In this document: one piece after another, positions 16,774-25,465 of the stretch
Position numbering within the stretch: the stretch's first letter is position 1
Layout of the letters: every line of letters begins with the position of its first letter
Origin: VAXT01 sp963827725
GTDB taxonomy: Bacteria > Actinomycetota > Thermoleophilia > Gaiellales > Gaiellaceae
Assembly: GCA_963827725.1 (NCBI GenBank)
Contig: CAWHBM010000001.1
Location: 248,001-312,000, forward strand
Reading direction: 5' to 3'
DNA: 64,000 nt
Notes under the pieces: generated by a model
Told to the model about the DNA's origin: nothing
Databases searched by the model: none
The model's input: only the letters and a program-made list of their open reading frames with translations
Made by a program: the position numbers and the translations under genes

Positions 16774-17601
16774 GTGAACATCGGAGTCGGACTCCCCACG
16801 ACGGTGCCGGGCGCGACGGGCGAGCTGCTGCTCGACTGGGCCCGCCGCGCCGACGCTGGGCCGTTCTCATCAGTCGCCGTGCTCGACCGTGTCGTCTACG
16901 ACAGCTACGAGCCTTTCGCAACGCTCGCCGGGGCTGCCGGGGCTACCTCGCGCATTCGCCTCGCGACGATGATCGCGATCGGCCCGCTCCGCTCGACGGC
17001 AATGCTCGCGAAGCAGGCGGCGTCCGTGCACGGGCTCTCCGGCGGCCGGCTGACGCTCGGGCTCGCGGTCGGCGCTCGGACCGAGGACTTCGACGCAGCG
17101 GGCGTCGAGCACAAGGGCCGTGGGAAGCGGCTCGGCGAGCAGTTGGCCTACATCCGGGGCAACGTCGACGGCGACCGCGTCGGCCCCTCGCGCGACGGCA
17201 TCGAGATCCTCGTCGGCGGCCAGAGCGGCCAGGCCTACTCGCGCATGGCCCGCTACGCCGACGGCTACGCACACGGCGGCGGCCCTCCGCGCGCCTTCGC
17301 CAGCGCAGCCGCACGAGCGCGCGCGGCCTGGTCGGACCTAGGCCGGCCGGGCGAGCCGAGGCTCTGGGGCCAGGGCTACTTCGCGCTCGGCGACGAGCAG
17401 CGGGGCAACGAGTACATGCTCGACTACTACGCGTTCACCGGGCCCTTCGCCGAGAAGATCGCCGCCGGCAACCTGACGAGCGCGCGAGCGGTGAAGGACT
17501 TCGTCCGCGGCTACGAGGAGGCGGGCTGCGACGAGCTCGTCCTCTTCCCCACGGTCGCCGAGATCGACGAGCTCGAGCGACTGCAGGAGGCACTCGCGTG
17601 A
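16774..17601 (+). CDS. Luciferase-like, probably F420-dependent, oxidoreductase
   Basis: 275-aa TIM-barrel flavin/F420 enzyme of the LLM class. N-terminus VNIGVGLPTTVPGATG, then VAVLDRVVYDSYEPFATLAG and the conserved RIRLATMIAIGPLRSTAMLA and GRLTLGLAVGARTEDFDAAG blocks. C-terminal SARAVKDFVRGYEEAGCDEL is also typical. GTG 16774 has AGGGCGGA upstream and is preferred over GTG 16756. Some members use FMN, so F420 use is inferred from subfamily style and from the cofC/D/E genes 450 bases away. It is the first gene of the tryptophan/anthraniloyl-CoA operon and overlaps the next by 4 bases, which suggests a redox step in that pathway. Confidence 0.85.
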   Translation: MNIGVGLPTTVPGATGELLLDWARRADAGPFSSVAVLDRVVYDSYEPFATLAGAAGATSRIRLATMIAIGPLRSTAMLAKQAASVHGLSGGRLTLGLAVGARTEDFDAAGVEHKGRGKRLGEQLAYIRGNVDGDRVGPSRDGIEILVGGQSGQAYSRMARYADGYAHGGGPPRAFASAAARARAAWSDLGRPGEPRLWGQGYFALGDEQRGNEYMLDYYAFTGPFAEKIAAGNLTSARAVKDFVRGYEEAGCDELVLFPTVAEIDELERLQEALA

Positions 17602-19580
17602 ACGTCGAGATCGTCGGCGCCGGCCCGGCAGGCCTCTATCTCGCGATCCTGTTGAAGAAGCTCGACCGCGGCGTCGACGTCCGCGTCCTCGAGCGGAACG
17701 CCCCCGACGCGACGTTCGGATTCGGCGTCGTCTTCAGCGAGGAGACGCTCGGCGCCCTCCGGGACGCCGATCCGGAGACGCACCTCGAGATCACCGACAC
17801 GTTCGCGCGCTGGGACCGAATCGACATCCGCTACCGGGGGCGGGAGCTGTCTTCACGCGGCCACTCGTTCTCCGCGATCGCGCGCCGGCGGCTTCTCGAG
17901 ATCCTCCAGCAGCGGTGCCGCGAGCTGGACGTCACGTTGGAGTTCGGCGTCGAGGTCGAGGAGCTTCCAGAGGCCGACCTCGTCGTCGGCGCGGACGGCG
18001 CGTCGAGCCTCGTGCGCAGCTTCCGCGACTTCGGCACGAAGGTGCAGACGGAGGGCAGCAAGTACGTCTGGTTCGGGACCGACCACGTCTTCGACGCGTT
18101 CACGTTCGCCTTCCGCGAGACCGAGCACGGGCTCTTCAACGCGCACGCGTACCCGTATGACGAGCGCATGTCGACGTTCATCGTCGAGTGTCCGGAGACG
18201 GTGTGGCGCGCCGCCGGCCTCGACGAGCTGGACGAAGACGAGAGCCTCGCCTTCTGCGAGCAGCTCTTCGCGAACGAGCTGCGCGGGCGAGAGCTCTTCT
18301 CGAACCGGTCGCTCTGGCTCGACTTCCCGAAGATCACGAACAGGACGTGGTACGACGGAAACGTCGTACTGCTCGGCGACGCAGTGCACACCGCGCACTT
18401 CTCGATCGGCTCCGGGACGAAGCTTGCGCTGGATGACTCGATCGCGCTCGCGGCGGCCCTCGCACGACGGCGCTGGGACCTGTCCGCGGCCTTCGTCGAC
18501 TACGAGCTGGACCGCATGCCCTACGTCGAGCGCACCCAGGAGGCGGCCAGCGTGAGCGCCGCGTACTTCGGGCGGATCGCGAGCTACTCGCACCTCGAGC
18601 CGATCCAGTTCGCCTTCAACCTGCTGACGCGGAGCGGCCGGATCACCCATGCGACGCTGGGCGTGCGCGACCCGCAGTTCACGCGCGCGCTCGACGCGTG
18701 GTTCGGCGGCCGCCCCGTCTCGCCACCTCCGGCCTTCGCGCCCTTCGCGCTGCGCGGCGTCGAGTTGCCCAACCGGTTCGGGCTCGTGCCGAGTGGCTTC
18801 GTCGCCGTGTCCGAGGAGGGGCGGGTGACGCCGGAGACACCCGTCATCGAGACCTGGGAACCGCCGGGAGAGCAGGTCCTGCTCCAGCTCGGACACGCGG
18901 GGCGCCGCGGCGCGACGCAGCCGCGTGAGGCCGGGATCGACCTGCCGCTCGCGGACGGCTGGCCGGTCGTCGCCCCGGCGGCGAAAGCGTACGGGCCGTT
19001 CGGCGCGGTCCCGGGGCGGCCGGACGAGGACGAGGTGCGCGAGCAGTTCGTCGCCGCCGCGCGGCGGGCGGTCGCGCTCGGCGTCGCCGTGCTCGAGCTC
19101 GACATGGCCCACGGCTATCTGCTCGGGAGCTACCTCTCGCCGCTCGGAAACGACGAGGACGACCGCCTTCGCTTCCCGCTCAGCGTGCTCGAGGCCGTAC
19201 GCGCGGTGTGGTCGGGCGTGCTTGCCGTCCGCCTCTCCGTCACCGACTGGCATCCGCGCGGCAACACGGTTGACGACGGGATCGCGATCGCACGCGCGCT
19301 CGCCGAGCACGGCTGCGACCTGATCCACGTCGAGGCGGGCCAGACGGTGCACGACGACCGGCCGGAGTACCGCCGCGGGTTCCTGACCGCGCTCAGCGAC
19401 CGCGTGCGCAACGAGGCACGCGTCCCGACGATCGTCGGCGGCTACCTGACGACGCTCGACGAGGCGAACACGATCGTCGGCGCCGGCCGCGCCGACTTGG
19501 TCCTCCTCGACCTGCCCAGGACGGAGATCGAGCGCGAAGTCGGCCCGGCAAGTGCCCGCGCCGAGAAGGTGCGCGCGTGA
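17598..19580 (+). CDS. Anthraniloyl-CoA monooxygenase (FAD hydroxylase fused to a shortened old-yellow-enzyme domain)
   Basis: 660 aa. Residues 1-370 are an aromatic-ring hydroxylase of the salicyloyl-CoA 5-hydroxylase type: VGAGPAGLYLAILLK (FAD), GADGASSLVR, YVWFGTDHVFDAFTF and LLGDAVHTAHFSIGSGTK. Residues about 385-655 resemble the old yellow enzyme barrel (FALRGVELPNR, LLQLGHAGRRGATQ, AHGYLLGSYLSPLGN, HVEAGQT). This two-domain order is that of 2-aminobenzoyl-CoA monooxygenase/reductase, which oxygenates and reduces anthraniloyl-CoA to a non-aromatic ring. Known enzymes are about 770 aa; the missing ~100 residues fall in the barrel domain. A CoA ligase, beta-oxidation genes, tryptophan dioxygenase and kynureninase downstream support the call strongly. 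Confidence 0.88.
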   Translation: MNVEIVGAGPAGLYLAILLKKLDRGVDVRVLERNAPDATFGFGVVFSEETLGALRDADPETHLEITDTFARWDRIDIRYRGRELSSRGHSFSAIARRRLLEILQQRCRELDVTLEFGVEVEELPEADLVVGADGASSLVRSFRDFGTKVQTEGSKYVWFGTDHVFDAFTFAFRETEHGLFNAHAYPYDERMSTFIVECPETVWRAAGLDELDEDESLAFCEQLFANELRGRELFSNRSLWLDFPKITNRTWYDGNVVLLGDAVHTAHFSIGSGTKLALDDSIALAAALARRRWDLSAAFVDYELDRMPYVERTQEAASVSAAYFGRIASYSHLEPIQFAFNLLTRSGRITHATLGVRDPQFTRALDAWFGGRPVSPPPAFAPFALRGVELPNRFGLVPSGFVAVSEEGRVTPETPVIETWEPPGEQVLLQLGHAGRRGATQPREAGIDLPLADGWPVVAPAAKAYGPFGAVPGRPDEDEVREQFVAAARRAVALGVAVLELDMAHGYLLGSYLSPLGNDEDDRLRFPLSVLEAVRAVWSGVLAVRLSVTDWHPRGNTVDDGIAIARALAEHGCDLIHVEAGQTVHDDRPEYRRGFLTALSDRVRNEARVPTIVGGYLTTLDEANTIVGAGRADLVLLDLPRTEIEREVGPASARAEKVRA

Positions 19581-20260
19581 ACCTCGCCGACCTCGCCTAC
19601 CCGGACGTGCCGACGGATGCGGTGCACCTGCTGCCGCTCGGCGCGACCGAGCCGCACGGGCCGCACGCGCCGCTTGCGACCGACACCTTGATCTCGGTCG
19701 GGATCTGCGACCGCGCCGCCGAGCGGCTCGAGGGCGAGATCCGCGTGCTCGTCCTCCCAGCGGTGCCGTACGGCGTGACGCGCTACGGGTCGGCCTTCCC
19801 CGGTGCAGTGTCGATCGGGGAAGAGACGCTGCGCTCGCTCGTCACGGAGATCGCCGAGACGATCGGGCCGCTCGTGCTCGTCAACAGCCACTTCGAGCCG
19901 GAGCAGGTCGAAACCCTGCGCGCGACCGGACTCCCGCTCCTCGACCTCACGCGCCGCGCCAACGCTGAGCGGCTGACCGAAGAGTTCCGCTCGGGCTCCT
20001 GCCACGCCGGCCGCTACGAGACGTCGCTCGTCCTCGCCGACCGCCCTGATCTCGTCCACAGCGACCGGATGCCGGCGCTCGAGGAGCGACTCGTCGACAT
20101 GCCCGCGGCAATTCGAGAGGGCCGGACGAGCTTCGTGGCGATGGGGATGGACCAGGCGTACTGCGGCTCGCCGGCGGAGGCGACGGCCAAGGAGGGCGAA
20201 GAAACCTTCGCGACGCTGACGGACATGCTGGTCGAGCTGATTCGAGAGGTCTCCGCGTGA
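19577..20260 (+). CDS. Creatininase-family amidohydrolase
   Basis: 227 aa. Metal-dependent amidohydrolase of the creatininase superfamily, shown by LLPLGATEPHGPHAPLATDT (Glu, His and Asp ligands), NSHFEPEQV in place of the usual NGHGGN, and CHAGRYETSLVLA. The superfamily includes creatininase, MftE and the FAPy deformylase ArfB, which removes formyl groups. It overlaps both neighbours by 4 bases in the tryptophan operon. No kynB- or afmid-type kynurenine formamidase is visible in the operon, so N-formylkynurenine deformylation is an attractive but untested role; a ring-amide hydrolysis later in the path is the alternative. Confidence 0.8.
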   Translation: MNLADLAYPDVPTDAVHLLPLGATEPHGPHAPLATDTLISVGICDRAAERLEGEIRVLVLPAVPYGVTRYGSAFPGAVSIGEETLRSLVTEIAETIGPLVLVNSHFEPEQVETLRATGLPLLDLTRRANAERLTEEFRSGSCHAGRYETSLVLADRPDLVHSDRMPALEERLVDMPAAIREGRTSFVAMGMDQAYCGSPAEATAKEGEETFATLTDMLVELIREVSA

Positions 20261-21724
20261 TCACGCACGCCGACCTGCCGCGCGAGCTCAACCTCGCGAC
20301 CTGGTTCGTCGACCGCAACGTGGACGAGGGGCGCGGCGAGCGGACGGCGCTGATCGACGCGAGTGGGCCGGTGACTTATGCCGAGCTGGCACGAATCGTG
20401 AACCGTTGCGGAAACCTGCTGCGCGAGCTCGGCCTGCGCGCGGAAGAGCGAGTGCTCCTTGCGCTGGGCGACTCCGTTGAATTCGTCGCGCTCTGGTACG
20501 GCGCGCAGAAGATCGGCGCTGTGACGGCGGAGGCGTACACGTTCCTCCAGCCGAAGGACTACGCGTACTACCTCGAGTACACGGACGCCGCTCTCGTGGT
20601 GGTCGACGCGACGACCGAGGATGCGATCCGACAGGTTGCGGGCGCGCGGGAGGTCCTCCTCGTCGACGAGGAGTTCCACTCGCGCTTCGGCGACATGTCT
20701 GACGAGCTCGAACCGGCGGCGACGACGAAGGACGACGTCGCGCTCTGGAAGTTCACGACCGGGAGCACGGGAGAGCCGAAGGGCGCAGTCCACCCGGTGC
20801 ACAGCCCGGTCCTCAGCCACGAGTGGTACGCGCGCGGCGTGCTCGACATCCGCGAGGACGACCTCGTGCTGGCGGTGCCGAAGCTCTTCTTCGGATACGC
20901 GCGCGACTTGACCGCGCTCTATCCATTCGGCGTTGGGGGCGCCGGGATCGTCTTCCCGGAGCGCACGACGCCGGAGCGGATCTTCGAGCTGATCTCCGAG
21001 CACCGGCCGACGATCCTCGTCAACGTGCCGACGATGATGGCGCAGATGGTTGCTCACCCGGATGCGTCCGCGCAGGATCTTTCCTGCCTGCGCCTCTGCA
21101 CGTCTGCCGGCGAGGCGCTGCCTCGCGAGCTCCACGACCGCTGGCTCGAGACCTTCGGCGTCGAGGTGCTCGACGGGATCGGCTCCAGCGAGCTGTACCA
21201 CATCTACATCTCGAATCGACCCGGGCAGGTGCGGCCGGGGAGCACGGGGCAGCTCGTGCCGGGCTACGAGGCCGAGCTTGATGAGAACGGTGAGCTCTCG
21301 GTAACCGGCGATACGGCGGCACTTCTCTACTGGGACGACGAGGAGAAGACGAAGCACACGTTCAGCGGGGACACGGTCCGGACCGGCGACCTCTTCGAGC
21401 GCGACGGCGATGGCTACTTCTGGTACCGAGGGCGCGTCGACGACCTGATCAAGGTCGGCGGGCATCTGGGTGGCGCCGGCCGAGATCGAGCACTGTCTCG
21501 TCGGGCATCCGCACGTCGTGGAGTGCGCCGTGGTCGGCGTCGCTCAGAACGGGCTCACGGTCCCGCGCGCGTACGTCGTGGCTGGGCAGCCGCTCGAGGA
21601 GCAGGCGGTGCAGGACTTCGTCCGCGAGCGGCTCTCGCCGCACAAGTACCCCCGCGAGGTGCGTTTCGTCGACGACCTCCCGAAGACGCCTTCCGGCAAG
21701 ATCGACCGCAAGGCGCTGAGGTGA
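20257..21724 (+). CDS. 2-aminobenzoate(anthranilate)-CoA ligase, one frameshift
   Basis: Benzoate-CoA-ligase-type adenylating enzyme, 488 aa after correction. Motifs: FTTGSTGEPKGAVHP near residue 165 (phosphate loop), GIGSSELYHIY, FERDGDGYFWYRGRVDDLI, and TPSGKIDRKAL with the catalytic lysine at the C-terminus. It forms anthraniloyl-CoA from anthranilate, ATP and CoA; the substrate is assigned from the operon (kynureninase makes anthranilate, the monooxygenase uses its CoA ester). The frame breaks at 21463: removing one C turns GGHLGGAGR into the expected GGIWVAPAEIEH. Start ATG 20257 and stop 21722-21724 both lie in 4-base overlaps. Confidence 0.87.
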
Positions 21725-22411
21725 GCAGAGTCGTCGTCGTCACCGGTGGGACGAAGGGGATCGGGAAGGCGGTGGCCGATCGGTTCGCGGCCGCGGGCGA
21801 GCGTGTGGAAGCGGTCGGCCGCGACGAGCTCGACGTCACCGACGAGGGGCAGGTGACTGCGTTCTTCGAGCGCCTCGGCCGCGTCGACGTGCTCGTCAAC
21901 AACGCGGGCGTCGCGTCCGGCGCGCCGCTCGCTCGCACGACCCTCGACGACTGGCGCGCGCACCTCGACGTCAACGCCACCGGCGCCTTCCTCTGCACGC
22001 GCGCCGTCGTCGAGCGGCATGATCGAGCGCGGAGATGGCCGCATCGTCACCGTAGCCTCCGTCGCAGGGCTCACCGGCGCCCCTTACACCGCCGCGTACG
22101 CGGCGTCCAAGCACGCCGCGGTCGGGCTGATGCGCGCAACCGCGGCCGAGGTCGCCGGAACCGGCGTCACTGCGAATGCCGTCTGTCCGGCGTTCGTGGA
22201 CACGGACATGACGAGCCGCACGATCGCGAAGGTCGTCGAGAAGACGGGACGCACGGCCGAAGACGCGAAAGCTGCGCTCGAGGCGATGACCCGGCTCGGC
22301 CGGCTGCTCGAGCCAGACGAGGTGGCGGCCGCGGTCGTCTTCCTCGCCTCTCCGGAGGCGGCGGCGATCAACGGGCAGGCGCTCGTCCTCGACGGCGGAG
22401 GCCAGGCATGA
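21721..22411 (+). CDS. Short-chain dehydrogenase/reductase, one frameshift
   Basis: 229 aa after correction. Classical SDR: TGGTKGIGKAVADRF (dinucleotide loop), NNAG, catalytic serine in VTVASVAGLTG, YAASKHAAV with Tyr and Lys, and NGQALVLDGGG at the C-terminus. FabG-like; in this operon it would act as the 3-hydroxyacyl-CoA or ring-alcohol dehydrogenase after the hydratase. The break lies near 22015: frame 1 ends CTRAVVERHDRA and frame 2 gives MIERGDGRIVTVAS, so one base is extra. GTG start overlaps the ligase stop (GTGA). The cofactor preference is not clear. Confidence 0.86.
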
Positions 22412-23235
22412 GCCCCTTCCGCGCGTCGGCCGGGTTCACGGAGAGCTGGCAGAACTTCGACTTCTCGCTCGACGACGGCGTCGCGACGGTCACGTTCTCG
22501 CGCCCCGAGAAGCTGAACGCGCTCACCTTCGACGTCTATGCCGATCTCCGCGACCTGCTGGGCGAGCTGCCGCACCGCGGCGATGCGCGCGTCCTCGTCC
22601 TTACCGGGCAAGGCCGCGGCTTCTGTTCCGGCGGCGACGTCGAGGAGATCATCGGCGAGCTGCAGGGGATGAGCGCGGGCGAGCTCCTCGACTTCACGCG
22701 CATGAGCGGCGCGGTCGTCAAGGCGATGCGGGACTCGCCGCTGCCGATCATCGCGGCGGTCAACGGCGTCGCTGCGGGAGCGGGCTCCGTGCTCGCGCTG
22801 GCCGCCGACCTGCGGCTTGTCGCGCGCTCCGCCAAGTTCGCGTTCCTCTTCACGCGCGTCGGCCTGGCCGGCGCGGACATGGGCGCCGCGTACCTGCTCC
22901 CGCGCCTCGTCGGCCTCGGCCGCGCGAGTGAGCTGCTCATCCTCGGCGAGGAGGTCGACGCCGAGCGCGCCGCCACGATCGGCCTTGCGACGCGCGTCGT
23001 CGACGACGAGGAGCTGCCGGCTGCGGCAGCCGAGCTCGCCCGGCGGCTCGCCGACGGCCCCGCGCTCGCGCACTCGACGACGAAGGTGCTTCTGACGCGA
23101 GAGCTGGACATGTCGCTCGGCGATGCCGTCGAGATGGAGGCGCTCGCCCAGGCGCTCCTGATGAAAAGCGACGACTTCGGCGAGTTCTACGCAGCCTGGA
23201 CCGAGGGACGGAGCCCGGTGTGGACCGGCCGCTGA
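22408..23235 (+). CDS. Enoyl-CoA hydratase/isomerase
   Basis: 275-aa crotonase-fold protein. The oxyanion-hole strands GRGFCSGGDVEE and NGVAAGAGSVLALAADLRL are present, as is FTRVGLAGADMGAAYLLPR; the usual second catalytic glutamate of crotonase is replaced by Asp-Met in this stretch, which is common in crotonases acting on cyclic or substituted substrates. Expected to hydrate, isomerise or open the ring-derived CoA ester after monooxygenation and reduction. ATG 22408 overlaps the SDR stop (ATGA) and the gene overlaps the next by 16 bases. Confidence 0.88.
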   Translation: MSPFRASAGFTESWQNFDFSLDDGVATVTFSRPEKLNALTFDVYADLRDLLGELPHRGDARVLVLTGQGRGFCSGGDVEEIIGELQGMSAGELLDFTRMSGAVVKAMRDSPLPIIAAVNGVAAGAGSVLALAADLRLVARSAKFAFLFTRVGLAGADMGAAYLLPRLVGLGRASELLILGEEVDAERAATIGLATRVVDDEELPAAAAELARRLADGPALAHSTTKVLLTRELDMSLGDAVEMEALAQALLMKSDDFGEFYAAWTEGRSPVWTGR

Positions 23236-23598
23236 TCGTCAATCCTCCCGAGCTGCCCGAGCCGGTGGGCTTCGCTCACGCCGTCGTCGCGCGGCGGCGC
23301 CGTCTACCTCGGCGGCCAGACCGGCGAGGGCGCCTCGCTCGTCGAGCAGTTCGACTCGGCCGCGACGAAGCTCGTCACCGCGCTGCGCGCGGCCGGCGGC
23401 GAGCCGGATCGGCTCGTCTCGCTCGTCGTCTACACGACGGACATCGAGGAATACCGCGCGTCAACCCGCGAGCTGGGCGAGGTCTGGCAACGGCACTTCG
23501 GGCGGCGCTACCCGGCAATGGCGCTGATCGGCGTGTCGGCTCTCTTCGAGCCCGAAGCGCGGGTCGAGCTGATGGGCGTCGCAGTTCTCGATGGCTGA
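23220..23598 (+). CDS. RidA/YjgF-family enamine/imine deaminase, one frameshift
   Basis: 125 aa after correction. Frame 3 reads VDRPLIVNPPELPEPVGFAH; after about 23290 the coding frame is RGGAVYLGGQTGEGASLVEQ, needing removal of one base in the CGCGGCGGCG run. The end ARVELMGVAVLDG carries the arginine that holds the substrate carboxylate in active RidA proteins. RidA enzymes hydrolyse enamines and imines to ketones and ammonia. The product of anthraniloyl-CoA monooxygenase is a cyclic enamine (2-amino-5-oxocyclohex-1-ene-carbonyl-CoA), so deamination of this intermediate is a specific and plausible role. Overlaps the acyl-CoA dehydrogenase start by 8 bases. Confidence 0.82.
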
Positions 23599-24682
23599 CG
23601 TCCTCGAACGTGCCCGTCGCCTGGGCCACGAGGTCTTTGCCCCGATCGCCGCCCGGGGCCAGCCGGGACGGCTGAACCGCCCGCTCGTCCGCGCCCTCGG
23701 CGAGCAGGGCCTGCTCGAGCTCGTCTTCGCCGGCTCCGCGGTCGAGCTCTGCGAGCTGCGCGAGGGCCTCGCGCACGGCTGCACCGAGGCCGAGACGGCG
23801 CTCGCTCTCCAGGGCCTGGGCGGATACCCGATCCTCGGCCGGGCGCAGTCGGCACTCCGCGACGAGTGGATCCCGCAGCTCGCGCGCGGCGAGGCCGTCG
23901 CCGCGTTCGCGCTCAGCGAGCCCGAGGCCGGCTCGGACGCGGCGAACCTCTCCTTGCGTGCCAAGCGCGAGCGCGGCGGCGGGTTCCGCCTGACCGGCAC
24001 GAAGCTCTGGATCTCGAATGCGCCCGAAGCCGACGTCTACAGCGTCTTCGCCCGCACCTCCGGCGGCGGCGCGAAGGGGATCACGGCGTTTGTCGTCCCG
24101 CGCGAGAGCGAGGGGCTCTCGGGCGAGCACCTCGACCTGCTCGCGCCGCACGCGATCGGCCGCCTCGATTTCGACGCCGTCCGCGTCGAGGCCGCGCAGG
24201 TGCTCGGCGAGGTCGACGGCGGCTTCGCCGTGGCGATGGACACACTCGACCTCTTCCGGCCGAGCGTCGGCGCCTTCGCGATCGGCATGGCGCAGGCGGC
24301 GCTCGATGCCGCCGTCGCCCACACGAGCGAGCGCCATGCCTTCGGCCGGCCGCTGGCGCACTTCCAGGCCGTCTCGCACCAGCTCGCCGACGTGGCGACG
24401 GAAATCGAGGCCGCGCGGCTGCTCGTCCGCGAGGCAGCCGCGCAGTACGACGCGGGAGTACGCCCGGTCCGCAAGGCCTCGGCCATGGCCAAGCTCTTCG
24501 CCACCGAGACGGCGCAGCGAGCGGTCGACGTCGCGATCCAGGTGCACGGCGCCCGCGCGCTCGAGAAGGGCCACCTGCTCGAGCACCTCTATCGTGAGGT
24601 GCGCGCGCCGCGCATCTACGAAGGCGCGTCGGAGGTCCAGCGCGAGATCATCGCCCGCGAGCTGTTCAAGGAGGCGCAGTGA
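23591..24682 (+). CDS. Acyl-CoA dehydrogenase
   Basis: 363-aa FAD flavoprotein. Family signatures: AFALSEPEAGSDAANLSL, GTKLWISNAPEADVY, ERHAFGRPLAHFQAVSHQLA and the C-terminal catalytic glutamate in RIYEGASEVQREI near residue 345. In context it should introduce a double bond into a ring or ring-opened CoA intermediate of anthraniloyl-CoA breakdown. Electrons would go to an electron-transfer flavoprotein not encoded here. ATG 23591; the stop overlaps the dioxygenase GTG by 4 bases. N-terminus is short compared with standard ~380-aa members. Confidence 0.9.
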   Translation: MADVLERARRLGHEVFAPIAARGQPGRLNRPLVRALGEQGLLELVFAGSAVELCELREGLAHGCTEAETALALQGLGGYPILGRAQSALRDEWIPQLARGEAVAAFALSEPEAGSDAANLSLRAKRERGGGFRLTGTKLWISNAPEADVYSVFARTSGGGAKGITAFVVPRESEGLSGEHLDLLAPHAIGRLDFDAVRVEAAQVLGEVDGGFAVAMDTLDLFRPSVGAFAIGMAQAALDAAVAHTSERHAFGRPLAHFQAVSHQLADVATEIEAARLLVREAAAQYDAGVRPVRKASAMAKLFATETAQRAVDVAIQVHGARALEKGHLLEHLYREVRAPRIYEGASEVQREIIARELFKEAQ

Positions 24683-25465
24683 GCCAGGACAAGTCGCTGA
24701 CGTACACGTCTTACCTCGCGCTGGAGGAGATCCTCGGCGCGCAGCGGCCGAGCTCGGACGAGCACGACGAGATCCTCTTCATCGTCGTCCACCAGGTCTA
24801 CGAGCTCTGGTTCAAGCAGCTGATCCACGAGCTCCGCTACCTCCAGCGGATGCTCGAAGAGGGGAACGACGCGCGCGCGTTCGCCACCTTCAAGCGCCTC
24901 CTGACGATCCTCAAGCTCGTCGTGGCGCAGCTCGACGTGATCGAGACGATGACGCCAGTCCAGTTCCTGGCCTTCCGCGACCTGCTCGAGTCCTCGTCCG
25001 GCTTCCAGTCCGGCCAGTTCCGCGAGCTCGAAGCGATCCTCGGCCGCCGCGACCGCGAGCGTCCTGACCGCCTACCACGAGGGCAGCGTCGACTACGAGA
25101 AGGTCGAGACGGCGATGGCGCGGCCGTCCGTCTACGACTCGTTTCTTCGGTACCTGGCCGACAAGGGCTACGAGATTCCCGCGGAGGCCCTCGAGCGGGA
25201 CGTCACGCAGCCGGTGCAGGAGTCGAAGGGCGTCCAGGCCGCGCTGATTCAGGCGTACCGCGACGACGGTGAGCCCGCGCAGGTGGCCGAGCGCCTCGTC
25301 GACTTCGACGAGGGCTTGATGGAGTGGCGCTACCACCACGTGAAGATGGTCGAGCGGACGATCGGCTCGAGGACCGGCACCGGCGGGTACGGCGCGGAGT
25401 ATCTCCGCACGACGCTCCACAAGTCGTTCTTCCCCGATCTCTGGACGATCCGCGGCGAGCTTTGA
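24679..25465 (+). CDS. kynA: Tryptophan 2,3-dioxygenase, one frameshift
   Basis: 261 aa after correction. Heme enzyme opening the indole ring of tryptophan to N-formylkynurenine. The distal histidine lies in FIVVHQVYELWFKQ, the carboxylate-binding arginine in QFLAFRDLLESSSGFQS, and the proximal heme histidine in YHHVKMVERTIG followed by SRTGTGGYGAEYL. The frame breaks near 25055: deleting one C from GACCGCGAGCG joins ILGRRD to ASVLTAYHEG. Start GTG 24679 in a GTGA overlap; stop overlaps the kynureninase TTG. First enzymatic step of the pathway although near the end of the operon. Confidence 0.93.

Noticed and set aside
17853..19352. Long minus-strand open frame (499 codons) opposite the anthraniloyl-CoA monooxygenase
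   Set aside because: High-G+C shadow of a clearly conserved gene; its translation is arginine/glutamate/proline-rich with no family motifs.
20014..21465. Minus-strand open frame (483 codons) opposite the creatininase and CoA ligase genes
   Set aside because: Shadow frame; no motifs and contradicted by strong plus-strand protein signatures.
21440..21480. Programmed ribosomal frameshifting in the CoA ligase
   Set aside because: No slippery heptamer or downstream pseudoknot is evident, and similar breaks occur in many unrelated genes of the same region, which points to indels.
20257..23235. A single 992-residue fusion protein of ligase, SDR and hydratase
   Set aside because: The long frame arises from two single-base breaks; family motifs in the alternative frames show three separate genes with 4-base overlaps.
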